A stretch of DNA of 64,000 nt from Ignavibacteria bacterium (GCA_025612245.1 JAAXKQ010000007.1:147524-211523), one strand, 5' to 3'. Shown: positions 25,390 to 35,099, counted from the first letter of the stretch. A program made the numbers and translations. The notes: a model not told the origin generated them from the sequence alone.

Positions 25390-25836
25390 GGAGTACTCCT
25401 TGCTGAAGCCGTTAAAGAGTGTGCGGTGCGCCTCTTCGTCGGAAAGTATGTCTATACACATGTCCTGTGTCACGTAATCCTCTCCCTCGCACATCTTTAT
25501 CAGCTTTTTATACTGCGTGATGGCGGCATTTTCAGCCTCAAGAACGCCTTTTATTACATAAACCACGTCGGTCGAGTCATTACCCGGCTGGAGCGATCTT
25601 TGCTCCCTTTTGAAATCCATCGAGCCCGGTATCTTTCCGCCAAGCTCCTTTATCCTTTTTGCCAGCATCTGTGCGTGCCCCAGCTCTTCGGTTATGTCTG
25701 CCGAGAGCGATTTCTTTATCTCTTCAGCCCTGACGCCGTCCAGGTTAACGGAACTTGACAAATAGTTCATGACAGTCTCAAGTTCAGCCCAATATGCATT
25801 GGTGAGTTCCGTAATGAGATCATTGTTCTCAGCCAT
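25384..25836 (-). CDS. Ferritin-like diiron domain protein
   Basis: Four-helix-bundle protein of 150 residues. Metal ligands can be assigned to E18 (YWAELE), the EELGH motif near residue 50, E100 or so in 'VLEAENAAITQYKKL', and the DEEAHR motif near 133, so both ExxH pairs are present. It resembles bacterioferritin/Dps-like or rubrerythrin-type proteins without a rubredoxin domain; iron storage or peroxide scavenging is likely. GGAGG lies 5 bases before the ATG, and the gene follows deoA by 17 bases in one operon. Confidence 0.8.
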   Translation of the reverse strand: MAENNDLITELTNAYWAELETVMNYLSSSVNLDGVRAEEIKKSLSADITEELGHAQMLAKRIKELGGKIPGSMDFKREQRSLQPGNDSTDVVYVIKGVLEAENAAITQYKKLIKMCEGEDYVTQDMCIDILSDEEAHRTLFNGFSKEYSK

Positions 25837-25853
25837 CCTTGCCTCCTTTAATA

Positions 25854-27164
25854 TTAAATGAGTATTTCTTTGATTAGTTTCGGTTTTGCCTTCTTTTTCC
25901 CGTCAATACTAATAATATTATAGAGTTTATTTTTCATATCTTCAATTTTATTTTTCCTGCCGGTATGAAATTCCGCAATTATGTCTCCTTCTTTTATCTT
26001 GTCTCCCAGCTTGGGATAGAATATAATCCCGGCCTTGGGGTCAATTACATCTTCCTTTGTCATTCTGCCGGCTCCGAGTTCAAGGGATATCATGCCAAGG
26101 GCATAGTTGTCTATGGCGTTAAAGTACCCGCTTTTCTCGGCCCTGACGGTTTCAACTATGCGTGCCTTAGGGTATTTTTCAGGATTCTTTATCAGGCTTA
26201 CGTCGCCTCCCTGTAGTTTTACGATTTCCAGGAATTTGTCAAAAGCCTTGCCTGAAGAGATCATCTCCCGGGAGACTTCAACTCCTTCTTCAATCGAGGA
26301 GGCTTTGCCTCCCAGGTAAATCATTGCGCCCGAGAGCTGAAGCGTCACTTCCACGAGGTCTGCTGCCGACTCTCCTGCTCCCAGAAGAACTTTTATGGAT
26401 TCATAAACTTCAAGCCAGTTGCCGATATAGTTCCCCAGGGGCTGGTTCATGTCCGTAATAAAGCCGATTACTTTTTTATCGAATGCCCTGGCTGTATTGA
26501 TGAGCGCCGTAGCAAGCTTCCTGGCGTCTTTTTCTTCGCGCATAAAGGCGCCCGAACCGGTCTTTATGTCCAGCACCAGCCCGTCAATCCCCTCGGCCAG
26601 CTTCTTGCTCATGATGCTCGATGTAATAAGGGGTATGGATTCTACGGTGGCCGTAACGTCCCTTAAGGCATAAATTAGCTTGTCGGCAGGCGCAATGTCC
26701 TTGGTCTGCCCGATTAAAACTGTACCGCACTTGTTGACTACAGATTTGTAGCGGCTCAGGTTCAGGTCTGTCCTGAAACCCGGTATCGATTCCAGCTTGT
26801 CCAGTGTGCCTCCCGTGTGGCCAAGGCCCCGGCCCGAGATCATTGGCACCTTTACACCCGCAGCAGCTACAATGGGCGCCAGTATGAGTGAAGTCTTATC
26901 GCCTACACCCCCGGTTGAATGCTTGTCGATTTTAACCCCCTGAATCGACTTCAGGTCAATTACCTTTCCGCTATAGAGCATCTCTTTTGTCAGGTGCGCA
27001 GTTTCCTCTGTGGACATCCCGTTAAAGAATATCGCCATCAGGAGTGCCGAGAACTGGTAGTCCGGTATTTTGTCCTTTATGTATGAAGTGACTAAAAACC
27101 GGATCTCGCTTTCCGAAAGCTCCTCCTTGTTCCTTTTTTTTCTTATCAGCTCTACTGTGTTCAT
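25854..27164 (-). CDS. deoA: Thymidine / pyrimidine-nucleoside phosphorylase
   Basis: Nucleoside phosphorylase of 436 residues that splits thymidine or other pyrimidine nucleosides into base and (deoxy)ribose 1-phosphate. The phosphate-binding segment DKHSTGGVGDKTSL and 'VPMISGRGLGHTGGTLDKLESIPGF' near residues 80-120 are family signatures, and the C-terminal alpha/beta domain with 'LGAGRMTKEDVIDPKAGI' is complete. Sequence alone does not decide between thymidine phosphorylase (deoA) and pyrimidine-nucleoside phosphorylase (pdp). It is the first gene of a two-gene operon with the ferritin-like gene. Confidence 0.9.
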   Translation of the reverse strand: MNTVELIRKKRNKEELSESEIRFLVTSYIKDKIPDYQFSALLMAIFFNGMSTEETAHLTKEMLYSGKVIDLKSIQGVKIDKHSTGGVGDKTSLILAPIVAAAGVKVPMISGRGLGHTGGTLDKLESIPGFRTDLNLSRYKSVVNKCGTVLIGQTKDIAPADKLIYALRDVTATVESIPLITSSIMSKKLAEGIDGLVLDIKTGSGAFMREEKDARKLATALINTARAFDKKVIGFITDMNQPLGNYIGNWLEVYESIKVLLGAGESAADLVEVTLQLSGAMIYLGGKASSIEEGVEVSREMISSGKAFDKFLEIVKLQGGDVSLIKNPEKYPKARIVETVRAEKSGYFNAIDNYALGMISLELGAGRMTKEDVIDPKAGIIFYPKLGDKIKEGDIIAEFHTGRKNKIEDMKNKLYNIISIDGKKKAKPKLIKEILI

Positions 27165-27497
27165 ATGAAGTTGGCCTATTTTGTTTGAAAAATGTCTAAA
27201 AATACGGAATTAGATTGTTTTCTCAAAAAAGCTATTCTTTTGGCCTGGAAAGGGGGCCTGAAATTGCACTGTTTTAATAAAAAAACGAGGCCGTTTTACC
27301 GGTGCAGAAATTTTCCCCCCCGGCCTTAAAACCCCTCCTTAGGGAAGTCACAAACCCCGTTTTTAGGCCGAAAAAAGGCTCTATCAAAAAACTGACCCGT
27401 AAGCTGCCCATAACCCGTGCTTTACCACTTTTTAAGGCATTGACAAGCTTGCCCAAAAATATTTGTTTCTATTAAAACGTTTAACTGACGGTTGACA
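27165..27497. other. Divergent intergenic region upstream of the PUL regulator
   Basis: This 333-bp interval has a candidate -35 TTGACA (27440-27445) for the regulator gene, but no clean -10, and the LacI-type palindrome at 27472-27484. Next to deoA, the stretch 27310-27360 is rich in C runs. I see no RNA gene. Confidence 0.4.
27472..27484 (+). promoter_or_regulatory. Candidate LacI-family operator
   Basis: TTAAAACGTTTAA contains the perfect palindrome AAACGTTT with the central CG typical of LacI-family operators. It lies 14 bases before the regulator start, a position suited to autorepression. I found no second copy upstream of the PUL genes at 29612 or 32365, so control of the locus by this site rests on cotranscription from here. 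Confidence 0.45.
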
Positions 27498-28523
27498 ATG
27501 ACCCCTACGATCAAGGATGTGGCACAGAAGGCAAAGGTTTCCATTGCAACGGTTTCACTGGTAATTCACAACAATGAAAAGATCTCCTACGAAACGCGCA
27601 TGCGTGTAAACAAGGCCATAAAGGACCTGAATTATCACCCCTTCAGGTCCGCGCGCGGCCTTGCATCAAGAAAGACGGGTAACCTGGCCTTTATTGTAAC
27701 CGAGGATCACTTCCTGCGCTCGGAGCCTTTCTATACGCACATCTTCTTAGGCGCCGAGTTCGAAGCTCGGCAAAATGAATACTATATACTGCTTACAATT
27801 ATTCGCTCCGACTTTAAGCAGGGCGACCGCCTGCCCAGGTGCATAGTGGAAAGAAATGTCGACGGCATAATCTTTGCCGGCAAGGTGCCCCAGGATATAA
27901 TTTCATGCCTCGAAAAGTACGAGCTCCCGATGGCTTTTGTCGATTACTACCCCCCGGCTGAAAATTATCCGGTCGTCCTTATAGACAACTTTTCCGGTGG
28001 CATGCAGGCCGTGCAGCACCTGAGTGCACTCGGTCACAGGCACATTGCCTTTGTTGCCGGAGATATACAGCACCCGAGCATAAGGGACCGCTTCCAGGGC
28101 TATAAGGTCGCCCTCGAAAACGCAGGCCTCAGCTACAGTTCTAAGATGAGCATCATAGACGAGGCTTACCCGGCAAGGGAAAACGGCTACAGCGCCGCAA
28201 AAAGGCTGCTCAGGGATAATAAAAACGTAACGGCAATCTTTTCGTGCAACGACGCAATGGCAATCGGCGTCATGCAGTTCCTCAAGGAATCCGGCCTCAG
28301 GGTCCCCGAGGACGTCTCGCTTATAGGTTTCGATGACGTTGACGCCGGGCTTTCACTGGACCCTCCCTTGAGCACTATCGGCGTCCCGAAGCTTGAGCTC
28401 GGAGGCGAGGTCATGCGCTTGATGGCAGATATGCTGAATAACAAAGTCAAAAGCCCCAAGAAGGTGCTGGTCCCCGTGGAATTGATAAAGAGAAAGTCAA
28501 CCGCTGAGGTTAAGATTTCCTAA
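27498..28523 (+). CDS. LacI-family transcriptional regulator of the PUL
   Basis: Regulator of 341 residues. The N-terminal helix-turn-helix with hinge (TIKDVAQKAKVSIATVSLVIHNNEKISYETRMRVNKAIKDLNYHPF) precedes a periplasmic-binding-like ligand domain (ALGHRHIAFVAGD, 'VTAIFSCNDAMAIGVMQFLKESGLRVPEDVSLIGFDD'). It opens a 28.6-kb plus-strand run of sugar genes and probably senses a mannose-type sugar or a phosphorolysis product. I take the ATG at 27498; the TTG two codons earlier is less likely. The dehydrogenase gene follows after 21 bases, in one operon. Confidence 0.9.
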   Translation: MTPTIKDVAQKAKVSIATVSLVIHNNEKISYETRMRVNKAIKDLNYHPFRSARGLASRKTGNLAFIVTEDHFLRSEPFYTHIFLGAEFEARQNEYYILLTIIRSDFKQGDRLPRCIVERNVDGIIFAGKVPQDIISCLEKYELPMAFVDYYPPAENYPVVLIDNFSGGMQAVQHLSALGHRHIAFVAGDIQHPSIRDRFQGYKVALENAGLSYSSKMSIIDEAYPARENGYSAAKRLLRDNKNVTAIFSCNDAMAIGVMQFLKESGLRVPEDVSLIGFDDVDAGLSLDPPLSTIGVPKLELGGEVMRLMADMLNNKVKSPKKVLVPVELIKRKSTAEVKIS

Positions 28524-28544
28524 AATTAAGAAAGAACTTGAATT

Positions 28545-29573
28545 ATGCAGGCGGCACTATTTACAGGTTCACACAAAATCAGTGTGACAGATTACCAGAT
28601 CCCCCCGCTTAAACCGGGTGAGCTCCTGCTCAGGGTGGGAGCTTGCGGCGTCTGCGGCACGGATTTCCATATATTCGAAGGAAATGCCCCGGCTAAGGCT
28701 CCCGTTATCCTGGGACACGAATACACGGGGCAGATCGTCGACGTGGGACAGGAGGTTAATGAGCTTAAAATCGGCGACAGGGTTGCCGTTAATCCCAATA
28801 TACACTGCGGCTACTGCGAATTCTGCCGTAAGGGTAAAATTAACCTCTGCCTTAACCTTAAGGCGCTGGGAGTAACGGTTAACGGCGGATTTTCGGAGTA
28901 TTCCATCGTCCCGAGAACTCAGACACACCTCATACCTAAAAACTTCCCGTACCGCATAGCTGCCTTTTCAGAACCGCTTTCATGCTGCGTGCACGGCATC
29001 AACCAGGCGGATATTAAAACCGGCGAGACCGTCTCTATCGTCGGAGCCGGAACAATCGGACTTCTGATGCTCCAGCTGGCTGAACTTAAAGGCGCCTCGG
29101 AAACATTCGTCTACGACATCTCGGAACAGAAAAGGGAAATTGCACTTAAACTTGGCGCAGATGCCGCCTTGGACCCCATGGACGAAAATTCACTCCAGGA
29201 AGTAAAAGACCGCATGCCTGGAGGAACGGACGTCGTAATTGAATGCGTCGGAAGCCAGAAGGCCGCCGAATTTGCACTTAAACAGGTTAAAAAAGGGGGC
29301 ACTCTCGTCATTTTCGGACTCGCGGACCCGAAGGCTTTCATCAGCCTTTACCTGCAGTCATTTTTCCACAAGGAGCTGACAGTCAAAAGCTCAATCCTGA
29401 ATCCCAATACTTTTCAAACAGCAGTCGACCTTCTGGTTACAGGCAAGGTAAGAACCGACCTGTTTAACCCGGCAGCCGTACAGCTGAATAACAAAGACAT
29501 TAACGCTCTTTTTAACGATCCGAGGGAAAACTCAGTCATAAAGTACATGGTAATTCCCGAAGGCTGGAAATGA
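28545..29573 (+). CDS. Zinc-dependent medium-chain alcohol/polyol dehydrogenase
   Basis: Medium-chain dehydrogenase of 342 residues. Catalytic zinc ligands are C37, H58 and E59 (ACGVCGTD, LGHEYTG). The structural zinc site has C88, C91, C94 and C102, and the NAD-binding motif is GAGTIG. The sequence resembles sorbitol/threonine-type dehydrogenases. Given its position directly behind the LacI regulator and before sugar uptake genes, it likely oxidises a sugar alcohol or sugar derived from the PUL substrate; the exact compound is unknown. Confidence 0.85.
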   Translation: MQAALFTGSHKISVTDYQIPPLKPGELLLRVGACGVCGTDFHIFEGNAPAKAPVILGHEYTGQIVDVGQEVNELKIGDRVAVNPNIHCGYCEFCRKGKINLCLNLKALGVTVNGGFSEYSIVPRTQTHLIPKNFPYRIAAFSEPLSCCVHGINQADIKTGETVSIVGAGTIGLLMLQLAELKGASETFVYDISEQKREIALKLGADAALDPMDENSLQEVKDRMPGGTDVVIECVGSQKAAEFALKQVKKGGTLVIFGLADPKAFISLYLQSFFHKELTVKSSILNPNTFQTAVDLLVTGKVRTDLFNPAAVQLNNKDINALFNDPRENSVIKYMVIPEGWK

Positions 29574-29611
29574 GGAAAGGATAGGTTCATTTAATTTATA
29601 AGGAGGTTCAT

Positions 29612-32182
29612 ATGATCAAAGGTTCACGATACGTAAAAAGCTTAATGGTTCTCGTACTGTTTTTCCTGGGTTCCTTCTTCGACCTTCACGCACAGCTTGG
29701 CCAGTTTAAGACAATTGGCAGCTTTGAGGATTCTCTTCCGAGTTACTGGATGAAAGGCAAGGTAACAGGAGCAACACTGGACTGGGCAACGGACCAGTCA
29801 AGGTCAATGGGCAGGTCACTGAAGATCACCAAGGCTGCAGCTACAACAGATTCGGTCTACTGGCAGTCGGAGAATATGACGGACCTGTGGTCACCCAAGG
29901 TACTAAAGGACGTAGACATACTTCTCGGTGCATTCGTAAGGACGGAAAACGTCAACCTGAACCCAGCAAATGACGATGCAAGGTGGTGGATATCGTACCT
30001 GTTCTACGACAGCACGGGAGCAAAGATCGGGGAGATAAAGCTTCCCATAGACCAGACGAAAGCATCCAGCGGAGGCTGGGTCGCAGATACAAATGCAGCG
30101 GGATCGGCCATACTGCCTAAGGATGCCTGGAAACTGGTCATAATGTTCGTTGCAGGCAAAAATGCAACCGGTACGGTCTGGGCCGATGACTTCATCCTGA
30201 CGGGAAGAGGCGGAGCCTGGGCAGGACAGGACTGGAATACATCGGTCGGAGTCCCGACGGGCTGGAACTACTGGCTGCCTCCAAATGGCGGCAATGACGC
30301 AAAACTGAACTCGGGATTTGAGAATACGAGAATTACGAGCGAGTTTGCACACTCCGGAACATACTCCCTCAAGTTCGATTCACTCTCAGGCACTCACGAC
30401 GCCTGGGTCGGTACGAAGAGATTCGAGCTTCCGGCAAATACAAAAGCCGGAGATATTCTCCATATCAGCGTATGGGTTAAAGCCAACCACCTCTCACCTG
30501 ACTCCGCAACGGCAAACCCCGGAACCTGGGGCGTGGGCTTTACACCAATATTCCACTCGGGCTGGAAGAATAACGATCCTTATGACGAAATAGGATCAAA
30601 GGACCTTGTATTTACATTTCCATCCGGAAAACAGGATACGGCATTTGACTGGACACAGTATCAGATGGCCTATCAGGTTCCGGACGATCCTAAAGTCAAA
30701 GCATTCTCTCTTAGGATACACGTCTATTCACGCTTCCGCGGAACGATTTACTTTGACGACCTTAACGTCCAGAAGATGAATAATATTACCAGTATTAACC
30801 AGATCGGCGGCTTTGAAAGTGACCTTCCGAGCTACTGGATGAAAGGCAAGGTAACAGGAGCAACACTGGACTGGGCAACGGACCAGTCAAGGTCAATGGG
30901 CAGGTCACTGAAGATCACCAAGGCTGCAGCTACAACAGATTCGGTCTACTGGCAGTCGGAGAATATGACGGACCTGTGGTCACCCAAGGTACTAAAGGAC
31001 GTAGACATACTTCTCGGTGCATTCGTAAGGACGGAAAACGTCAACCTGAACCCAGCAAATGACGATGCAAGGTGGTGGATATCGTACCTGTTCTACGACA
31101 GCACGGGAGCAAAGATCGGGGAGATAAAGCTTCCCATAGACCAGACGAAAGCATCCAGCGGAGGCTGGGTCGCAGATACAAATGCAGCGGGATCGGCCAT
31201 ACTGCCTAAGGATGCCTGGAAACTGGTCATAATGTTCGTTGCAGGCAAAAATGCAACCGGTACGGTCTGGGCCGATGACTTCATCCTGACGGGAAGAGGC
31301 GGAGCCTGGGCAGGACAGGACTGGAATACATCGGTCGGAGTCCCGACGGGCTGGAACTACTGGCTGCCTCCAAATGGCGGCAATGACGCAAAACTGAACT
31401 CGGGATTTGAGAATACGAGAATTACGAGCGAGTTTGCACACTCCGGAACATACTCCCTCAAGTTCGATTCACTCTCAGGCACTCACGACGCCTGGGTCGG
31501 TACGAAGAGATTCGAGCTTCCGGCAAATACAAAAGCCGGAGATATTCTCCATATCAGCGTATGGGTTAAAGCCAACCACCTCTCACCTGACTCCGCAACG
31601 GCAAACCCCGGAACCTGGGGCGTGGGCTTTACACCAATATTCCACTCGGGCTGGAAGAATAACGATCCTTATGACGAAATAGGATCAAAGGACCTTGTAT
31701 TTACTTTCCCTTCGGCGGCGCAGGATACGGCATTTGACTGGACTGAATACTCAATTGATTACCCGGTACCCGATGATCCCAAGGTTAAGGCGTTCTCAGT
31801 CAGGATACACGTCTATTCACGCTTCCGCGGAACGATTTACTTTGACGACCTGACCGTTCAGACCACAACGACCACTGCCGTTCATGGAAAGAATGTTGCT
31901 CTTAACAGCTTCAGCCTGGAGCAGAACTATCCTAATCCTTTTAACCCGACTACTACAATCCGCTACAGTATACCCGAACACGCGGTTGTTACGCTGAGGA
32001 TTTATGACATGCTCGGACGCGAAGTAAAGACGCTCGTAAATACCGAACAGAACCCCGGACAGTATAACGCTACCTGGAACGGAGACAACAACTACGGAAC
32101 CAGGGTGGCCAGCGGCATTTATATCTACAGGGTTCAGGCCGGTAAATATGTCCAGGTCAAAAAGATGATGCTCCTGAAGTAG
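29612..32182 (+). CDS. Secreted protein with two near-identical binding modules and T9SS sorting domain
   Basis: Exported protein of 856 residues. A signal peptide (1-28, ending in LHAQ) is followed by two copies of a 363-residue unit (about 36-398 and 399-761), each apparently made of two beta-sandwich, carbohydrate-binding-like halves. Many Trp/Tyr residues (for example DARWWISYLFYD, TGWNYWLPPNGG) suit sugar stacking. The C-terminus (about 775-856) has the T9SS type A sorting domain with QNYPNPFNPTTTIRYSIP and a C-terminal KMMLLK. GGAGG precedes the ATG by 5 bases. It probably binds the polysaccharide at the cell surface. No catalytic motif is visible, but an enzyme cannot be excluded. Confidence 0.82.
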   Translation: MIKGSRYVKSLMVLVLFFLGSFFDLHAQLGQFKTIGSFEDSLPSYWMKGKVTGATLDWATDQSRSMGRSLKITKAAATTDSVYWQSENMTDLWSPKVLKDVDILLGAFVRTENVNLNPANDDARWWISYLFYDSTGAKIGEIKLPIDQTKASSGGWVADTNAAGSAILPKDAWKLVIMFVAGKNATGTVWADDFILTGRGGAWAGQDWNTSVGVPTGWNYWLPPNGGNDAKLNSGFENTRITSEFAHSGTYSLKFDSLSGTHDAWVGTKRFELPANTKAGDILHISVWVKANHLSPDSATANPGTWGVGFTPIFHSGWKNNDPYDEIGSKDLVFTFPSGKQDTAFDWTQYQMAYQVPDDPKVKAFSLRIHVYSRFRGTIYFDDLNVQKMNNITSINQIGGFESDLPSYWMKGKVTGATLDWATDQSRSMGRSLKITKAAATTDSVYWQSENMTDLWSPKVLKDVDILLGAFVRTENVNLNPANDDARWWISYLFYDSTGAKIGEIKLPIDQTKASSGGWVADTNAAGSAILPKDAWKLVIMFVAGKNATGTVWADDFILTGRGGAWAGQDWNTSVGVPTGWNYWLPPNGGNDAKLNSGFENTRITSEFAHSGTYSLKFDSLSGTHDAWVGTKRFELPANTKAGDILHISVWVKANHLSPDSATANPGTWGVGFTPIFHSGWKNNDPYDEIGSKDLVFTFPSAAQDTAFDWTEYSIDYPVPDDPKVKAFSVRIHVYSRFRGTIYFDDLTVQTTTTTAVHGKNVALNSFSLEQNYPNPFNPTTTIRYSIPEHAVVTLRIYDMLGREVKTLVNTEQNPGQYNATWNGDNNYGTRVASGIYIYRVQAGKYVQVKKMMLLK
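29744..30615 (+). repeat. Copy 1 of 872-bp internal duplication
   Basis: This stretch is repeated 1089 bp downstream (30833-31704). The encoded residues are identical, and the nucleotides also look identical, because the same long frames appear on the opposite strand of both copies at the same offset. Sequence diverges just outside both ends. Confidence 0.9.
30833..31704 (+). repeat. Copy 2 of 872-bp internal duplication
   Basis: This is the partner of 29744-30615 at an offset of 1089 bp (363 codons), in frame. The segments after the identical block have diverged in codons and some residues (for example SGKQDTAFDWTQYQMAY in copy 1 and SAAQDTAFDWTEYSIDY in copy 2), so the identical core is younger or has been homogenised. 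Confidence 0.9.
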
Positions 32183-32254
32183 TGACCTGCTGTCTCAAAA
32201 AGAATGAGGGCACTACTTCAGTATATGACTGATTTTGGTATATGATTTGGCACG

Positions 32255-32285
32255 GGCCCTGAGGTATATTAAATGCCTCAGGGCC
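32255..32285. promoter_or_regulatory. Perfect 10-bp hairpin before the TonB receptor gene
   Basis: GGCCCTGAGG (32255-32264) and CCTCAGGGCC (32276-32285) form a perfect stem with an 11-base loop. No T run follows on the plus strand, so it could be a weak terminator, an RNA-processing site or an operator separating the binding-protein gene from the receptor operon. Confidence 0.5.
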
Positions 32286-32364
32286 ACACTACGGAATCCT
32301 ACGGTACGGTTTTTCAGCGATCTCGGTTTATCATTAGAATTTCAATAAACTACAGGTGAATTTA

Positions 32365-35073
32365 ATGTTCACTAAAGTGATACAATGCAAAATTTATATA
32401 TATGCATTCATTCTCTCTGCCTTGCTCTCGGCAGCAGAGCTTCGGGCGGGAACGACGGGTAAAATCTCCGGCCGCGTCATGGACGCAACAACTAAGGAAC
32501 CCTTAATTGGCGCTACCGTCGTCCTGTCTGGAACTAAAATGGGAGCGGCCTCGGATATGGATGGAAACTACTTCATACTCAACATCCCGCCCGGAACCTA
32601 TACGCTTAAGGCTACTGCGGTCGGCTATGCTTCAACTACAATTACAAACGTCAAGGTCTCGGTCGACGTGACTACAAAAATGGATATTCTCATGGGTGAG
32701 CAGGCTATTCAGCTGGATAACGTAGTCGTTACGGCAAGCCGCCCACTCGTGCAGAAGGACCTGACTTCAACCGAGGCAAGCGTAAGCGGCGAGCAGATCT
32801 CAATGCTGCCTCTGGAGGACGTGCAGGCGGTCATTAACCTCCAGGCCGGCGTCGTCGAGGGCCACGTCCGCGGCGGCAGAATGAATGAGGTTAAATATAT
32901 GCTCGACGGCGTCTCGGTCAACGACGCCTTTACGGGCGACTACTCAATGCTTGCCGAGGTCAACAGCGTCGCCGAAGTACAGGTAATTACCGGTACTTTT
33001 AACGCCGAATACGGCGAGGCTCTCTCGGGCGTCGTTAACCAGGTGACAAAACTTGCCGGCGACTCGGTCTCAGGTGAACTCCAGGTCTATTCAGGCGACT
33101 ACTTTTCCACAAGACGAAACCAGTTCGGCCAAAGACTCTATAATAACATTAACCGCATAGACCCTAAAAACGTCTATAACATTCAGGGAAGCCTGAGCGG
33201 CCCGGTACCCTTTACAAAAGGCTTCATGAAATACTTCTTCTCGGGAAGATACCTCAATGACGATGGATACCTCTACGGACAGAGAATCTTTAATCCGTCG
33301 GATTCTTCCAACTTCTCTGCCAACAACCCAAGTGACTGGTACGTGGGTGCAACAGGGGACAGGAAGTATGTCTCAATGAATTACAGCAGGCGCTATACGC
33401 TGCAGGGTAAAATTTCCTTTGACGTCGGAAACGGCAAGGGACTCATACTTTCTGGCATGCTGCAGGACAGGAAGTATAAGGAATATAACCACGCATACCA
33501 GCTAAACCCCGACGGGGACTACCAGAGGTTCCAGAACAGCCTCTTGGGCAGCATAACCTATAACCACGTCTTCGGGCAGAGCACCTTTATAGATATTATC
33601 GGCTCCGTATTTTCAACCGAGGCCAAGCAGTACGTCTATGAAAACCCGCTGGACCCCCGATACGTGAACCCGGAAAGGCTTAGGGATGCCGGGGCCAACT
33701 CTTTCCTGACAGGCGGAACCGAAAACTGGCACCTTCAGCACCGTACTACAACCAGTACGGGTAAAATAGATTTGACTTCTCAGGTCTTTAATTTCCTCCA
33801 GCTTAAAAGCGGCATTGAGGCCAATTTCCACAGGCTTAATTACAAGGACTTCCAGATCCACGTCGACGCTTCCACGGGCTACAGGCCCGCACTGCCTCAG
33901 CCCGGGGATTTTGACTATAATACTTATATCGTCAACCCTTACCAGCTGGCTTATTACATTCAGGGCAAGATCGAACTGGAATACCTCATCGTAAACCTGG
34001 GCGTAAGATTCGACTACTTCCAGCCCGATGCCTCGTACCTGAAAAACCCGGACCAGATTGCTGAACTCGATACACTGCGCCCCCCGTTCCCGTCCGCATT
34101 CTTTAATAAGGCTACCGTAAAATCCCAGATAAGCCCGAGGCTCGGCATTTCATACCCTATTTCCGACAGAGGGGCAATCCATATTTCATATGGACACTTC
34201 TTCCAGATACCCCCCTTCGATTACCTCTACCGGAATCCTAACTACAGGATCCCTCTGGTTGGCGACTTCCCGGACTTTGTAGGAAACATTATCGGCAACC
34301 CCGACCTTCAACCCCAGCGCACAACTATTTATGAAATTGGCCTCCAGCAGGGGCTTACTGCCGATATCGGACTGACACTTACGGCATACTACAAGGATAT
34401 ACGCAACCTCCTCGGTACTGAAATCCACATAAAAAATGAATTTAAAAAGTTTGCCAAATTCGTCAACACCGACTACGGCTCCGTAAGCGGATTTATCGTC
34501 GCCTTCGACAAACGCTTCAGCCAGGGCTTCAGCGCAAGCGTCGACTATACATACCAGGTTGCTAAGGGCAATGCCTCAGACCCTAATGAGGCTTTCAACA
34601 AGCAGCAGGCTAGCCCTCCGGTCGAGGTCAATAAACAGCTGGTATTCCTGGACTGGGACCGCAGGCACTCGCTTAACTTTACACTCACGGCAGGCATACC
34701 GGGCAACTTTATCGGAAGCCTCATCGGACGACTCGGCTCTGGACTGCCTTATACGCCGGCCCTGCAGAACCAGAGGACTGGCCTCGAGAACAGCGATACA
34801 CGCCCGGCTGTCTTTAACATTGACCTCTACCTTACGAAATATTTAATGATGATGGGCCGCGGGCTTTCTCTTTTCCTCAAAGTCTATAACCTCTTTGATA
34901 CGGCAAACGAAGTTAACGTCTTTACCGATACCGGCAGGGCCGGCTATACGCTCGACCTTACGCGCTCTCAGGCTCAGCCCCGCGGAGTCAATACACTGCA
35001 GGAATACTTTACGAGGCCCGACTTTTATTCCGCCCCGCGCCAGGTTATTCTAGGCGCTTCTCTTAATTTTTAG
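32365..35073 (+). CDS. TonB-dependent outer-membrane receptor with carboxypeptidase-regulatory domain
   Basis: Outer-membrane receptor of 902 residues. A signal peptide leads into a carboxypeptidase-regulatory-like domain (TGKISGRVMDATTKEPLIGATVVLSGTKMG...), then a plug domain (DNVVVTASRPLVQKDLTSTEASVSGEQI...GGRMNEVKYMLDGVSVND) and a 22-strand barrel ending 'PRQVILGASLNF', with a terminal Phe as expected. Such receptors import oligosaccharides using the TonB-ExbBD system. I start at the ATG at 32365, because AGGTGA lies 5 bases upstream; a GTG at 32356 is the alternative. It is followed by a companion gene after 26 bases. A SusD-type partner is missing. Confidence 0.9.
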   Translation: MFTKVIQCKIYIYAFILSALLSAAELRAGTTGKISGRVMDATTKEPLIGATVVLSGTKMGAASDMDGNYFILNIPPGTYTLKATAVGYASTTITNVKVSVDVTTKMDILMGEQAIQLDNVVVTASRPLVQKDLTSTEASVSGEQISMLPLEDVQAVINLQAGVVEGHVRGGRMNEVKYMLDGVSVNDAFTGDYSMLAEVNSVAEVQVITGTFNAEYGEALSGVVNQVTKLAGDSVSGELQVYSGDYFSTRRNQFGQRLYNNINRIDPKNVYNIQGSLSGPVPFTKGFMKYFFSGRYLNDDGYLYGQRIFNPSDSSNFSANNPSDWYVGATGDRKYVSMNYSRRYTLQGKISFDVGNGKGLILSGMLQDRKYKEYNHAYQLNPDGDYQRFQNSLLGSITYNHVFGQSTFIDIIGSVFSTEAKQYVYENPLDPRYVNPERLRDAGANSFLTGGTENWHLQHRTTTSTGKIDLTSQVFNFLQLKSGIEANFHRLNYKDFQIHVDASTGYRPALPQPGDFDYNTYIVNPYQLAYYIQGKIELEYLIVNLGVRFDYFQPDASYLKNPDQIAELDTLRPPFPSAFFNKATVKSQISPRLGISYPISDRGAIHISYGHFFQIPPFDYLYRNPNYRIPLVGDFPDFVGNIIGNPDLQPQRTTIYEIGLQQGLTADIGLTLTAYYKDIRNLLGTEIHIKNEFKKFAKFVNTDYGSVSGFIVAFDKRFSQGFSASVDYTYQVAKGNASDPNEAFNKQQASPPVEVNKQLVFLDWDRRHSLNFTLTAGIPGNFIGSLIGRLGSGLPYTPALQNQRTGLENSDTRPAVFNIDLYLTKYLMMMGRGLSLFLKVYNLFDTANEVNVFTDTGRAGYTLDLTRSQAQPRGVNTLQEYFTRPDFYSAPRQVILGASLNF

Positions 35074-35099
35074 GTGTCCAGAACTAATGGAGGTTAGCT

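Noticed and set aside
29903..30352. Identical minus-strand frames at 29903-30352 and 30992-31441
   Set aside because: They are shadows of the duplicated module. They are useful only as evidence that the two copies match at the DNA level.
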